A stretch of DNA of 64,000 bases. Source: Flavobacteria bacterium BAL38. Its GTDB lineage: Bacteria > Bacteroidota > Bacteroidia > Flavobacteriales > Flavobacteriaceae. Under the pieces are notes generated by a model. The model saw only the letters and a program-made list of their open reading frames with translations, did not search any database and had not been told where the DNA came from. Made by a program: the position numbers and the translations under genes. This document shows, piece by piece, positions 37,879 through 46,362 of the stretch (its first letter is position 1; each line of letters starts with the position of its first letter). The stretch spans positions 80,029 to 144,028 of the forward strand of contig AAXX01000006.1 in the NCBI GenBank assembly GCA_000169355.1, given 5' to 3'.

Positions 37879-38208
37879 AAAACCGTAGCTGTTATTCTTT
37901 CTATATGTACTCAAATAATCAATTTATAACTATTCAAATAATATATTAATAATAAATCTAATATATTAGTAAGGGTGTTGCGCTAAGATCTTAAACACAA
38001 CAATAACACCACTAACATTCAGTTTTGGCTATTAAGTTGCTGATTGCGGTATCTTTTTGAAAATGCTCGTAAAGTCTTACTTCTCTACTTCAATACCTAG
38101 AAACTAAATATAACCAAAACCACCTACCGATTTGAAAAAATAAAACTACTTTTTCCAGCAGGCAAGCCTATCTTTCGATAGACAATTCAATACTATTACT
38201 ACGGTTTT
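37879..38208 (-). ncRNA. Retron 2 msr-msd RNA
   Basis: About 330 nt upstream of the retron-2 RT on the minus strand. AAAACCGTAG (a1, 38208-38199) and CTACGGTTTT (a2, 37888-37879) are perfect 10-bp complements. Near the 5' end is a CTATC-GAAA-GATAG hairpin (38169-38182 region), an msr-like element. Near the 3' end an interrupted long hairpin pairs 37966-37978 with 38004-38015 (TTAGT/ACTAA and GGTGTT/AACACC). Larger than retron 1 RNA. Lies between the RT and the WYL promoter. Confidence 0.75.
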
Positions 38209-38232
38209 CAAAGAACTTGTTGTTTGACTCTG

Positions 38233-38240
38233 CAAACGTA
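38233..38240 (-). promoter_or_regulatory. -7 box of retron 2
   Basis: The minus strand reads TACGTTTG, a match to TAnnTTTG, 24 bases before the a1 repeat of the ncRNA. It lies just downstream of the operator-like box at 38241-38270. Confidence 0.5.
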
Positions 38241-38270
38241 TTTCAATACTATGCATTTTAACTGCATATT
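38241..38270. promoter_or_regulatory. Operator-like inverted repeat between WYL gene and retron 2
   Basis: ATGCA (38251-38255) and TGCAT (38263-38267) are inverted around TTTTAAC, preceded by TTTCAATACT. Almost the same block (TTTCAAC-TATGCATTTTAA-TGC) occurs at 50822-50846 upstream of the AAA/Hsd operon. Candidate binding site of the WYL regulator. Confidence 0.5.
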
Positions 38271-38283
38271 CAATTTTATTTCT

Positions 38284-38291
38284 TATATTTG
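38284..38291 (+). promoter_or_regulatory. -7 box of the WYL regulator gene
   Basis: TATATTTG matches TAnnTTTG, 37 bases upstream of the ATG and close to the operator-like repeat, which would allow autoregulation. Confidence 0.45.
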
Positions 38292-38328
38292 GTTATTCAA
38301 TGTTTTGTAAATATATAAAAAATCTGCA

Positions 38329-39345
38329 ATGGCTGTAACAAAAAATCCTCTAATTCGCTATAAAATTTTAGATGCTTGTTTTAGAAATCCTTATAAAAAA
38401 TATACCAAAGAACTATTACTAGAAACCTTAAATGAAAAGTTGATGGAATTATTTGATGATGAATCCCACTGCATCAAATTACGACAAATGCAAGACGATA
38501 TTGCCTTTATGAAAAGTGCTGAAGGGTGGAGCATTGAATTAGCAGAAGAATTTGATGGTAAAAAAAGAATTTTCCGTTATGAAGACCTCAACTTTTCCAT
38601 TAACAACGCAACATTAAATGAAATTGAGATAAGTGAATTCCAATCGGCTATTCATGTATTATCACAATTTGAAGGCATGCCCCAATTTGAAGGAATACAA
38701 GAAATCATTGCAAAATTAAAATACGATTTAAAAGCAGATAATAACAAGCAACCTTTTATAGGTTTTGATACTAATCAAGATTTAAAGGGTATTGAATATT
38801 TCAGTCAGTTATACAATGCTACACAAAATCAAGAACCAATTCAGATTACTTACAAAGATTTTAAAGCAGAACAACCTTATACGTTTACACTACATCCCTA
38901 CTATTTAAAACAATACAACAACCGTTGGTTCCTTTTTGGACTTCATGAAGAAACCATGAAACCTGATTGGAATGTAGCCATTGATCGTATCGTGTCTATT
39001 GAAACAAGTAATGTAAAATTCATCCCAAACACAACAATTGATTGGCAAGATTATTTTTCAGATATGATTGGGGTAAGTAAACCCATTGATGGCAAATTAG
39101 AAGAAATTGTTTTACATTTCAATCAATTGACAGGTAAATACATGGAAAACAAACCTATACACGAAACTCAAAAACACAAATGGCTAAATGAAGAAACATT
39201 AGAAATCAAAATCAAAGTAATTCCTAATTATGAATTAGAACGTTTGATTTTGAGTTATGGAGATAGTGTAAAAGTAATGGAGCCTAAGGATTTAAGGCAA
39301 AGAATAAAGAACAGAGTTGAAAATAATGTTAAATTATATGGATAA
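38329..39345 (+). CDS. WYL-domain transcriptional regulator
   Basis: 338 aa. The N-terminal part resembles a winged HTH (PLIRYKILDACFRNPYKKYTKELLLETLNEKL) and the central WYL domain reads ITYKDFKAEQPYTFTLHPYYLKQYNNRWFLFGL...IDRIVSIE. A C-terminal WCX-like extension follows (LHFNQLTGKYMENKPIHETQK...LERLILSYGDSVKVMEP). WYL proteins such as BrxR and CapW repress defence operons and sense ligands. It is divergent from retron 2 and convergent (12-base tail overlap) with the DprA-like gene. Confidence 0.9.
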   Translation: MAVTKNPLIRYKILDACFRNPYKKYTKELLLETLNEKLMELFDDESHCIKLRQMQDDIAFMKSAEGWSIELAEEFDGKKRIFRYEDLNFSINNATLNEIEISEFQSAIHVLSQFEGMPQFEGIQEIIAKLKYDLKADNNKQPFIGFDTNQDLKGIEYFSQLYNATQNQEPIQITYKDFKAEQPYTFTLHPYYLKQYNNRWFLFGLHEETMKPDWNVAIDRIVSIETSNVKFIPNTTIDWQDYFSDMIGVSKPIDGKLEEIVLHFNQLTGKYMENKPIHETQKHKWLNEETLEIKIKVIPNYELERLILSYGDSVKVMEPKDLRQRIKNRVENNVKLYG

Positions 39346-40269
39346 TGAATCTTCAAATGCCTTATAATCTTCATTTCCAGCAATCGAAATAATTTCTCTT
39401 GTCTTAATTAATTCTTTTGATTTAATATCACACATCTTTTGCAGACCTTCTTTTAATTCAGTTAACAAGAGTCTATTTCCGCTAAATTCATCTGAATTAT
39501 TATATTCAGAATTAGTTTTAAAATCTATGATACCTATAGGTCTATTTAACTCCGAGAATGTTTTGAGGGTATACTTTGAGCCCCCATTACTACTACTCTG
39601 AATAAGAATTAAACCTCTTGACAAACCAGCTTGAATTCTACTCGCCTTGCTGCCTGAAAATTGGTCTTCTTTTTTATTTGGTTCATTTTCAGAAAGCAAA
39701 AGTCCGTTTCTATCTAAAACTTTTTTTGCCAATTCTTTTGTGATTTTTGAAGATGTTTTTTCAAAATTTAATCCACCAGAGATTACTCCGATTACATTAG
39801 AAAAAACCTCATCTGAATTTGTAATACTATGTTTATCTATCCCTTCCACAAGTCCATTACAAATTGCCCAGTGCTCTGAAAAATATTGACCTACTTTTTT
39901 GGCAATTTTATTACCTAATTCTGTAGACTTTCTTGTCCCTATAACAGCTATTGATTTGTGAAGCAATTCTATATTTCCTTTTGCATATAAAACAGGTGGT
40001 GGATCTTTAATCTCTAATAAAAGTTTTGGATAATCTGCATCTAAATAGGAAATAATTTTTATACCATTAGCATTACATTCACTAATGATATCTCTAGCTT
40101 TTAGAATATTTACCTGTAAATCCTTTTCATCAATTTTATTACTTAAACTTAAAAGCATTTCTAAATTATCTCTGTAAAGACTTATTAAATGTGAATGCTG
40201 TTTCATAAAGGAAGCTCCAATTCCTTTAATATTAGCTAATGCAATTATGTTTTCAATATATTTTTCCAT
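39334..40269 (-). CDS. DprA-like (SLOG superfamily) protein, last gene of the Hsd operon
   Basis: About 311 aa from ATG 40269 (MEKYIENIIALANIKGIG); an ATG at 40314 would overlap the previous gene by 46 bases, while 40269 gives a TAATG stop-start overlap. A helical start is followed by the DprA Rossmann-like fold (IAVIGTRKSTELGNKIAKKVG, NGLVEGIDKHS, GVISGGL, SRIQAGLSRGLILIQSSSNGGSKYT). The core is DprA-like, but GS-SxG is altered (GLVEGID instead of SGxAxGID). SLOG proteins often bind nucleotides. In an Hsd operon it is more likely an accessory defence protein than a competence factor. Confidence 0.83.
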   Translation of the reverse strand: MEKYIENIIALANIKGIGASFMKQHSHLISLYRDNLEMLLSLSNKIDEKDLQVNILKARDIISECNANGIKIISYLDADYPKLLLEIKDPPPVLYAKGNIELLHKSIAVIGTRKSTELGNKIAKKVGQYFSEHWAICNGLVEGIDKHSITNSDEVFSNVIGVISGGLNFEKTSSKITKELAKKVLDRNGLLLSENEPNKKEDQFSGSKASRIQAGLSRGLILIQSSSNGGSKYTLKTFSELNRPIGIIDFKTNSEYNNSDEFSGNRLLLTELKEGLQKMCDIKSKELIKTREIISIAGNEDYKAFEDSLSI

Positions 40270-41525
40270 TAACTTATGCGTATTGATAAACCACAACCAG
40301 TATTGTAAGGACAATTATAAAATTTAACGCCATCTTCTTTACGAATACTAATTCTCATATTAGAATTACATCTCGGACAGGTTTTAGAGTGTATGGGTAA
40401 AATTAAATAAAATAAAGCAATGAATAAAATGTTTTTAACTCCTTTACTTCTTAACTGAGTTGCAATTTCATAAGCAGTTGCTGAAGATGTAAATTGATCA
40501 TCTATTATAATTATAGATTTACCTTCTAAATCAACAGTATCTAAAGTAAATAAATATTTATTAATAAAAGTTCTTCTAGAGGTATAATCAGGTCTATTTC
40601 TTAAAGAACCCTCAACATCATCACGCCATTCAAACAACTTTACTTTGGGTATTGAGCTTTCTACCAAATCAAAAATCTCTTTCATTTTATTTGGTGGTGT
40701 TGTTGTCTTCTTGTCCGACACATAAGTTAAATAATCCCAGCTAAATTGCTTTTGATTTTCTACAACATTAAAATAATTATTAATTCCAGTAGCAAGGGTT
40801 TTTAAAAAATCAAAACTCCTATTTGGATTATCTATTTGATAATATTTATCTGCTCTTGAATATTTATCGCATTCACCATCTTCTTGTCGTGCTAAACATC
40901 TAAAAGCAGTAAAACCATTTTGATATTTAATATATTTAAAAGGAACAGCCTTAATTGAATTTTTTTTCTGAAAAGCACTTTCAATGGCTAACAAATTTTC
41001 AAGCGGATTGGCTACAATAGTATTAATATCATCATACGATTTTGCATAATAGGTAGGTCCCATTTTTAAGGGTTTCCAACTTTGACCTATACCATCCCTT
41101 TCTTCTATTACTGATGCAATATAAAATTCTGTAAAAATGGTTCTAATATTTAATCTTCTGCCTAACTCAATATCTAGAAAACTATCACCAATAAAGATAA
41201 AATTATCCCGGTCTATGTAAAGTTCTCTTAAAATTATATTTGCATTTATATAGTCTAAAGTCCTTTCTGTGTTAGGTTTATCAGCTAAAAAAACAAAATC
41301 ACATTGAAAAAGTTCTGTTGCTATTTTTTGAACATATTTAGGATGTGAATCAGAAACAATAATAATTTTATTTCCTAGAGATTTTTGATGATTTATAAAT
41401 TCAACAGCACCTTTAAATACTGGTATCGATGCAATAACAGTATCCTCAACACCATCTTTCATCCCTTTAAATTGAGGATGCGCAGTATTCGTTAATGTGC
41501 CGTCTAAGTCAATTAAAAGTACCAT
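40269..41525 (-). CDS. HAD phosphatase / phosphoribosyltransferase-like / zinc-ribbon fusion
   Basis: 418 aa in three parts. Residues 1-140 are a HAD-like hydrolase (IDLDGTLTN with nucleophile Asp6; VSDSHP; FIGDSFLDIELG). Around residues 335-360 there is a type I PRTase PRPP loop, IIIIDDQFTSSATAYE. The C terminus has a zinc ribbon CPRC...C...C (Cys383, 386, 405, 411) like topoisomerase zinc fingers. It sits 3 bases after hsdR and overlaps the DprA-like gene. ComF PRTases with zinc fingers also go with DprA in competence, so the pair recalls that theme inside a restriction operon. Activity is not known. Confidence 0.75.
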   Translation of the reverse strand: MVLLIDLDGTLTNTAHPQFKGMKDGVEDTVIASIPVFKGAVEFINHQKSLGNKIIIVSDSHPKYVQKIATELFQCDFVFLADKPNTERTLDYINANIILRELYIDRDNFIFIGDSFLDIELGRRLNIRTIFTEFYIASVIEERDGIGQSWKPLKMGPTYYAKSYDDINTIVANPLENLLAIESAFQKKNSIKAVPFKYIKYQNGFTAFRCLARQEDGECDKYSRADKYYQIDNPNRSFDFLKTLATGINNYFNVVENQKQFSWDYLTYVSDKKTTTPPNKMKEIFDLVESSIPKVKLFEWRDDVEGSLRNRPDYTSRRTFINKYLFTLDTVDLEGKSIIIIDDQFTSSATAYEIATQLRSKGVKNILFIALFYLILPIHSKTCPRCNSNMRISIRKEDGVKFYNCPYNTGCGLSIRIS

Positions 41526-41528
41526 TTT

Positions 41529-44507
41529 TTATAATCCCCTAACTCTTTTATCATACAAATCATTAAACCATATTTTCTTAAACATCAAGTTTACGCGGTC
41601 TTCTGAAAGTTTGTTGTAAAGCTCTAATTTTGTGTTTATGAAGTTTAGTAATTCATTATCAATTTCTTCACTGAATTTATCTTGAATATTATCTCTAGAA
41701 TTATTTCTATTAAAGAAACTCATTAGCTCTTCATTAGAATATATTTTATCCTTCATTTTTTGAAATTCCACTTTATCCTCATCAGTTAAGTCAATTCCAA
41801 AAGTATCGTTTAAAACTTTGATAATGTTAGTTAACATATCTAGTTCATCTTCCTCTTTTCCAGAAGCACCACCTGGTGTCATACCATACATTTCGCCATT
41901 TTCAGAAACCAATGCTAAATCTGTGGTGTATTGATGTTGAATTTTATAACTATCTAACTCCACTTCTCCTAAAACATCTAATGGTAAATTAGTTTTTATA
42001 TAGGGAAGCATTTTAAGAAGTGCAGTTAAAAAAACATAATATTTTTCTAATTCAACATCTGTAAAAGTGATAATTTGACTTAAAAAACGATACAGTTTTA
42101 AAAAAGTTTGTACTTCCGATTTAAAATTAATTTGGTCCTCTTCTTTAAGTTCGGCTTCATAGCGATTGGTAACTGTTTTTAAAATTGGGTTTAATTTTTC
42201 ATAATTATTCCCTTTTCTAAAGAAAATATCCGCAAAGGCTTCAACTTCATTTTGGTAAATTAAGTTAAAGCTATCTATTTTACTTTGAACTGTATATAAA
42301 CTATTAGGGTCGGTTTGATTGTCTTCTTCCATGAAATTTTCTCCGTAATAGTACTGAAAATCTTTTTGTACTAATTCAGGGTCATTCACAAAGTCTAGCA
42401 CCATAGTACTTTCTTTTCCTCTCATGGTTCTGTTCAAACGACTTAACGTTTGTACAGTAGAGGCTCCTCCTAATTTCTTGTCCACAAACATAGTATGCAA
42501 CATTGGTTCATCAAAACCTGTTTGATACTTGTTAGCCACTATTAAAAATCTAAATTGAGGTAATTTAAAAGCTTCAGGAATGGCTATTTTTCCTTGCAGC
42601 TGATTCATGCTTATTTCCGTATATTCCTCGTTAGTTTCACTATCTTTAACCGTTCCTGAAAAAGCAACCAAAGCACCATAAGGCAGTTTCATTTCTTGCA
42701 TAATTTCATCAAACTTGCGTTTGAATCGTACCGCATGTAAACGAGATTTAGTAACTACCATAGCACGTGCCTTACCTTGAATTTCATTTTGTGTTTTACT
42801 TACAAAATGCTCAATCATAATTCGGGCTTTTCGCTCAATAGCATGGTCTTGTAAATCTACGTAAGAACCTAATAAACGAACTGTTTTCTTCTTTTCGTAT
42901 TCTTTATCGTCTATTTCAGTACGTTTTATAATTTTATAATAACGCTTAAACGACATATAGTTTTTTAACACATCACGAATGAAACCTTCCTTTATGGCTT
43001 GTTCCATAGTATACGTGTCAAAAGCCTTAATTTTTCCATCGATTAAACGGCCAAATAATTCTTCTGTTTTAGGTTTTGGAGTAGCGGTAAAAGCAAAAAA
43101 AGAAATATTGGGTTGTTTCCCTTTTCGTTTGATTTCGTCTGCAATAATATCATCTAAATCTTCAGATACGTCTTCTTTTTCAGCTTCTTCAAGTGAAAGT
43201 GATTTCTTTAAATGTCTTGCTGCTTCTCCTGATTGCGAACTATGTGCTTCATCAATAATAACCGCATATTTTCGCTCAGGCATACTGGCTATGGTTTCAG
43301 AAATTACTGGGAATTTTTGAATAGTCGTAATAATAATACGCTTGCCTTCTTCAATTGCTTTTTTAAGGTCTTGAGCCGTTTTATTTTCGTCAATATAAGC
43401 TACTAATCCTGGCGTATTATCTAATTGACGAATGTTGTTTTGTATTTGTTTGTCTAATGCTCTACGGTCATTAACCACTATTACAGAATCATATAAGGCT
43501 TTGTCATCGTTCTCATTTTGATAAAAGCCCGCTAATCGATAAGCTAACCAAGTAATGGTATTGGATTTACCAGAACCTGCCGAGTGTTGTATTAAATAGT
43601 TTTTCCCAACTCCTTCTTCTTTTACAGCGTGTAATAAGCGTTGCACTGCTCTACGCTGATGAAAACGAGGAAACAACAACTTAGTAGATTTTTTTTCTTT
43701 TAAACCCTTTGTAACTGTGTCATATTCCTTTTCTAGATCGGTTTGAATGTTGATGTAATTTTGAAGCAAATCTAAAAGGGAATCTTTGGTCAATACATCT
43801 TCCCATAAATACGAAGTAGCGAAACCATCAGGATTAAAGTTATCTAAACCTTGATTAAAAGGTAAAAAGAAAGTTCCTTTTCCTTTTAATTCTGTGGTCA
43901 TGAATACTTTTTCTGTTCCTACAGCAAAATGAACCAAACAACGCTTGAATTCTAAAAACGGTTCTCCTTTTGGATCTCTATCTTGAATGTATTGTTTGAT
44001 GGCATTGTGATGGTTTTGACCTGTTAACTCGTTTTTAAGCTCTAAAGTAACTACAGGTATACCATTTACAAACAAAACCAAATCAATAGAATTGTTGTTT
44101 TTAGCAGAATACTTTAACTGACGTACAACAGCCAAACGATTTTTCTTATACCATTCCTGATGTTCTGGTGATTTATCATTAGCGGGTTGAAAATACACCA
44201 TATCAAATTGTACGCCTCTATCTTTGACTTTGTTGCGCAACAAATCTAAAGTTTTGTCTTTACTGTCTTTGTAGGTTTTGGCAATATTGGCTACAATTTT
44301 TTCATCTACTTTATTGCCATATTGTTCTAACTTTAGTAAGTTATATTTATCTGGTTGGGTTTCTTGTATAAAGGCAATAGCCTCACTAGGAATGAGGCAT
44401 AATTCTTTATCATAAGCACTGGCGTGAACTTCATGAAAACCTCCATGATCCACTAAATACTTAACAATATGTTCTTCTACATGTATTTCTTTTGTACCGC
44501 CTGCCAT
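41529..44507 (-). CDS. hsdR: Type I restriction enzyme, R (motor/nuclease) subunit
   Basis: 992 aa. N-terminal nuclease region with a PD-(D/E)xK-like DLVLFVNGIPVVTLELK (Asp142, Glu156, Lys158). SF2 motor with Walker A HSAGSGKSNT, the DEAH box IIDEAHSSQ, FTATPKPKT, and motif VI-like LSRLNRTMRGK. The C-terminal helical region assembles with the M2S core. Cuts DNA away from the site after ATP-driven translocation. Part of the operon hsdM-hsdS-coiled coil-hsdR. Confidence 0.95.
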   Translation of the reverse strand: MAGGTKEIHVEEHIVKYLVDHGGFHEVHASAYDKELCLIPSEAIAFIQETQPDKYNLLKLEQYGNKVDEKIVANIAKTYKDSKDKTLDLLRNKVKDRGVQFDMVYFQPANDKSPEHQEWYKKNRLAVVRQLKYSAKNNNSIDLVLFVNGIPVVTLELKNELTGQNHHNAIKQYIQDRDPKGEPFLEFKRCLVHFAVGTEKVFMTTELKGKGTFFLPFNQGLDNFNPDGFATSYLWEDVLTKDSLLDLLQNYINIQTDLEKEYDTVTKGLKEKKSTKLLFPRFHQRRAVQRLLHAVKEEGVGKNYLIQHSAGSGKSNTITWLAYRLAGFYQNENDDKALYDSVIVVNDRRALDKQIQNNIRQLDNTPGLVAYIDENKTAQDLKKAIEEGKRIIITTIQKFPVISETIASMPERKYAVIIDEAHSSQSGEAARHLKKSLSLEEAEKEDVSEDLDDIIADEIKRKGKQPNISFFAFTATPKPKTEELFGRLIDGKIKAFDTYTMEQAIKEGFIRDVLKNYMSFKRYYKIIKRTEIDDKEYEKKKTVRLLGSYVDLQDHAIERKARIMIEHFVSKTQNEIQGKARAMVVTKSRLHAVRFKRKFDEIMQEMKLPYGALVAFSGTVKDSETNEEYTEISMNQLQGKIAIPEAFKLPQFRFLIVANKYQTGFDEPMLHTMFVDKKLGGASTVQTLSRLNRTMRGKESTMVLDFVNDPELVQKDFQYYYGENFMEEDNQTDPNSLYTVQSKIDSFNLIYQNEVEAFADIFFRKGNNYEKLNPILKTVTNRYEAELKEEDQINFKSEVQTFLKLYRFLSQIITFTDVELEKYYVFLTALLKMLPYIKTNLPLDVLGEVELDSYKIQHQYTTDLALVSENGEMYGMTPGGASGKEEDELDMLTNIIKVLNDTFGIDLTDEDKVEFQKMKDKIYSNEELMSFFNRNNSRDNIQDKFSEEIDNELLNFINTKLELYNKLSEDRVNLMFKKIWFNDLYDKRVRGL

Positions 44508-44539
44508 AGTTTTCTATTATGTTATTGAAAAAGCAATTT

Positions 44540-45007
44540 CTATTCTAATTTCGATAACAACTCTTTAATTTCTGCTTTCTTTGTTTGAATCTCTTTATAA
44601 ATTTTTATTTGTTCTTCAAGATTAGCTTTTTCAGTTTTGAGCTCTTCAATAGAAATCTCTATAGCTGTTTTTTCTTTTTCTTGAGATTCAACAGAAAGTG
44701 CCTCAAGTTGACTTTGGCTCATAGAACTATATTTGTTTAAAACATCTAAAACAAGTTGTGGTTTAGTTATGCTGTTTTTTTCAAACAACACAGCTCCATT
44801 ATATGATAACTTTAAAACTTTATATCTTCTTGGGCTATAATAGTCTTTCCATGAAACTGAAATATTAGTATTGATTAACAAATAATCATTACTCCAAGTG
44901 CTACCATCTGGGGCTACTAAAATACAATTTAATGGAGGGTTATTCCCTTCATAATATACTGCTTCAAATTTATTTTCATTAATTACAATGCCTGCTTTTT
45001 TTTCCAT
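44540..45007 (-). CDS. Hypothetical protein with C-terminal coiled coil, inside the Hsd operon
   Basis: 155 aa. A beta-rich N-terminal half (NKFEAVYYEGNNPPLNCILVAPDG...VSWKDYYSPRRYKVLKLSY) is joined to a long charged coiled coil (EISIEELKTEKANLEEQIKIYKEIQTKKAEIKELLSKLE). It starts 2 bases after hsdS and ends 32 bases before hsdR. The coiled coil could pair with the coiled coil spacers of HsdS, but that is inference. No family recognised. Confidence 0.6.
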   Translation of the reverse strand: MEKKAGIVINENKFEAVYYEGNNPPLNCILVAPDGSTWSNDYLLINTNISVSWKDYYSPRRYKVLKLSYNGAVLFEKNSITKPQLVLDVLNKYSSMSQSQLEALSVESQEKEKTAIEISIEELKTEKANLEEQIKIYKEIQTKKAEIKELLSKLE

Positions 45008-45009
45008 AA

Positions 45010-46362
45010 CTAATTATTTTTTTTTATTTGCCACTCTCTAACATCTATCTTACCCGTAACCGCTTCTGAAATTAAGGATTGACGGTAGGTTTGAAGTTTT
45101 TCGATTTGAGATAATATTTTTGATGAAATAATATCTATAATTTTACAATTTTCATCAATATAATTTAATATCTCTTTTTGAATTTCTAATTTTGGGGTAA
45201 TTATAATTAACTCTTTTACAATAGAAGAATTTAAACCAGCCATAATAGAACCAACAGAATTTAGTGCTAATTGTTGAAATACATAATCACTTTGTTCTAA
45301 AAGAATTGAAAATAATCTTCCATCAAATAAATCTTCATTAAATCTCAACCTTAATAAATGGGAATCTAAAATACCTTTTTCATATGATGAATTAAATACT
45401 TTTGATTTACCTGTTGTACCCATCATAGTTATTAAAATATCACCATCAAGTATTTCATATTGTTTAAAATCTTTCTCGAATCTTTCAGGATCTATATATC
45501 TATGTCCTAATGTAAAATCGTCTTTAATAACATTTCCTTGACCATAAATTTTAATTCCATTGTCTGTTAAAGTATCTAATTTTAATGCACTCCCAAAAGG
45601 ACCAATTTTAATTCCGTTTTCTGAACTTAAAAGGTATTTAACTTTTTTAACCTCCCAATTCTCTGGAATTTCTCCCAACCATTCTAAACCACTATCTTTC
45701 ATAGGGGCGTTTGGGTTTAAGCCTTTAGTAACCGCTTCGTTAATAACGGCTTGGCGTTTTTCTTTGAGTAATTCAATTAAACGCTTTTTCTTTTCAATAG
45801 TAGCATCGATTAGATTGGTTTTGTAATCAAGATAGTCCGCGATTTTTATTTGTTCTTCCAAAGAAGGATTTAATAAATATAAATTTTTAACATCACTATC
45901 ATTTATACCCGCCTGAGCACCTCCTGTTTGATGTGTTAATATTTGAGATCTCATATTTAAAAACATATAGTATAAAAATCTACTATTTGCTTTTTCAGGA
46001 TTTTCATCAACAGCAATAACAGATTGATTTGCACAAGCTTGGAAAGTTAAATATCCAATATTTGCGCATGTTGCTCCTGTTAAAGCTACCAATACTGTAT
46101 TTGGCTTAATCCATTTAGTAGAACTACCAATCAAACCTTCATTTGTTATGAATTTTTCAGCCGAGATTATTTCACAATTTTGTAACTTACCAGAAGGTAA
46201 CCATGGTATATCTCCATTATGCCAAAAACTATCAACTACTGTAGATGGTGTTCCTCCTGCATATGTATTTGCAATATGTTTTACTTTACAATAATCCCAA
46301 TTTTCTGGAATCTCAGGATACCAAACTATTTTTGATGGCTTATATTTCGGATAACTTTTCAT
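45010..46362 (-). CDS. hsdS: Type I restriction enzyme, S (specificity) subunit
   Basis: 450 aa. Two target-recognition domains, each opened by a PENW motif (IPENWDYCKVKHIA near the N terminus; IPENWEVKKVKYLL in the middle), separated by conserved helical spacers (IADYLDYKTNLIDATIEKKKRLIELLKEKRQAVINEAVTKG; ILNYIDENCKIIDIISSKILSQIEKLQTYRQSLISEAVTGK). The overall size and internal symmetry are typical. The start overlaps the hsdM stop (TAATG). The DNA target is not predictable by eye. Confidence 0.95.
   Translation of the reverse strand: MKSYPKYKPSKIVWYPEIPENWDYCKVKHIANTYAGGTPSTVVDSFWHNGDIPWLPSGKLQNCEIISAEKFITNEGLIGSSTKWIKPNTVLVALTGATCANIGYLTFQACANQSVIAVDENPEKANSRFLYYMFLNMRSQILTHQTGGAQAGINDSDVKNLYLLNPSLEEQIKIADYLDYKTNLIDATIEKKKRLIELLKEKRQAVINEAVTKGLNPNAPMKDSGLEWLGEIPENWEVKKVKYLLSSENGIKIGPFGSALKLDTLTDNGIKIYGQGNVIKDDFTLGHRYIDPERFEKDFKQYEILDGDILITMMGTTGKSKVFNSSYEKGILDSHLLRLRFNEDLFDGRLFSILLEQSDYVFQQLALNSVGSIMAGLNSSIVKELIIITPKLEIQKEILNYIDENCKIIDIISSKILSQIEKLQTYRQSLISEAVTGKIDVREWQIKKNN

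Noticed and set aside
37861..38330. CRISPR-like short repeats (TTTCAATACTAT) near retron 2
   Set aside because: Only two or three imperfect copies without regular spacing or spacers; explained by the operator-like box and the retron RNA.
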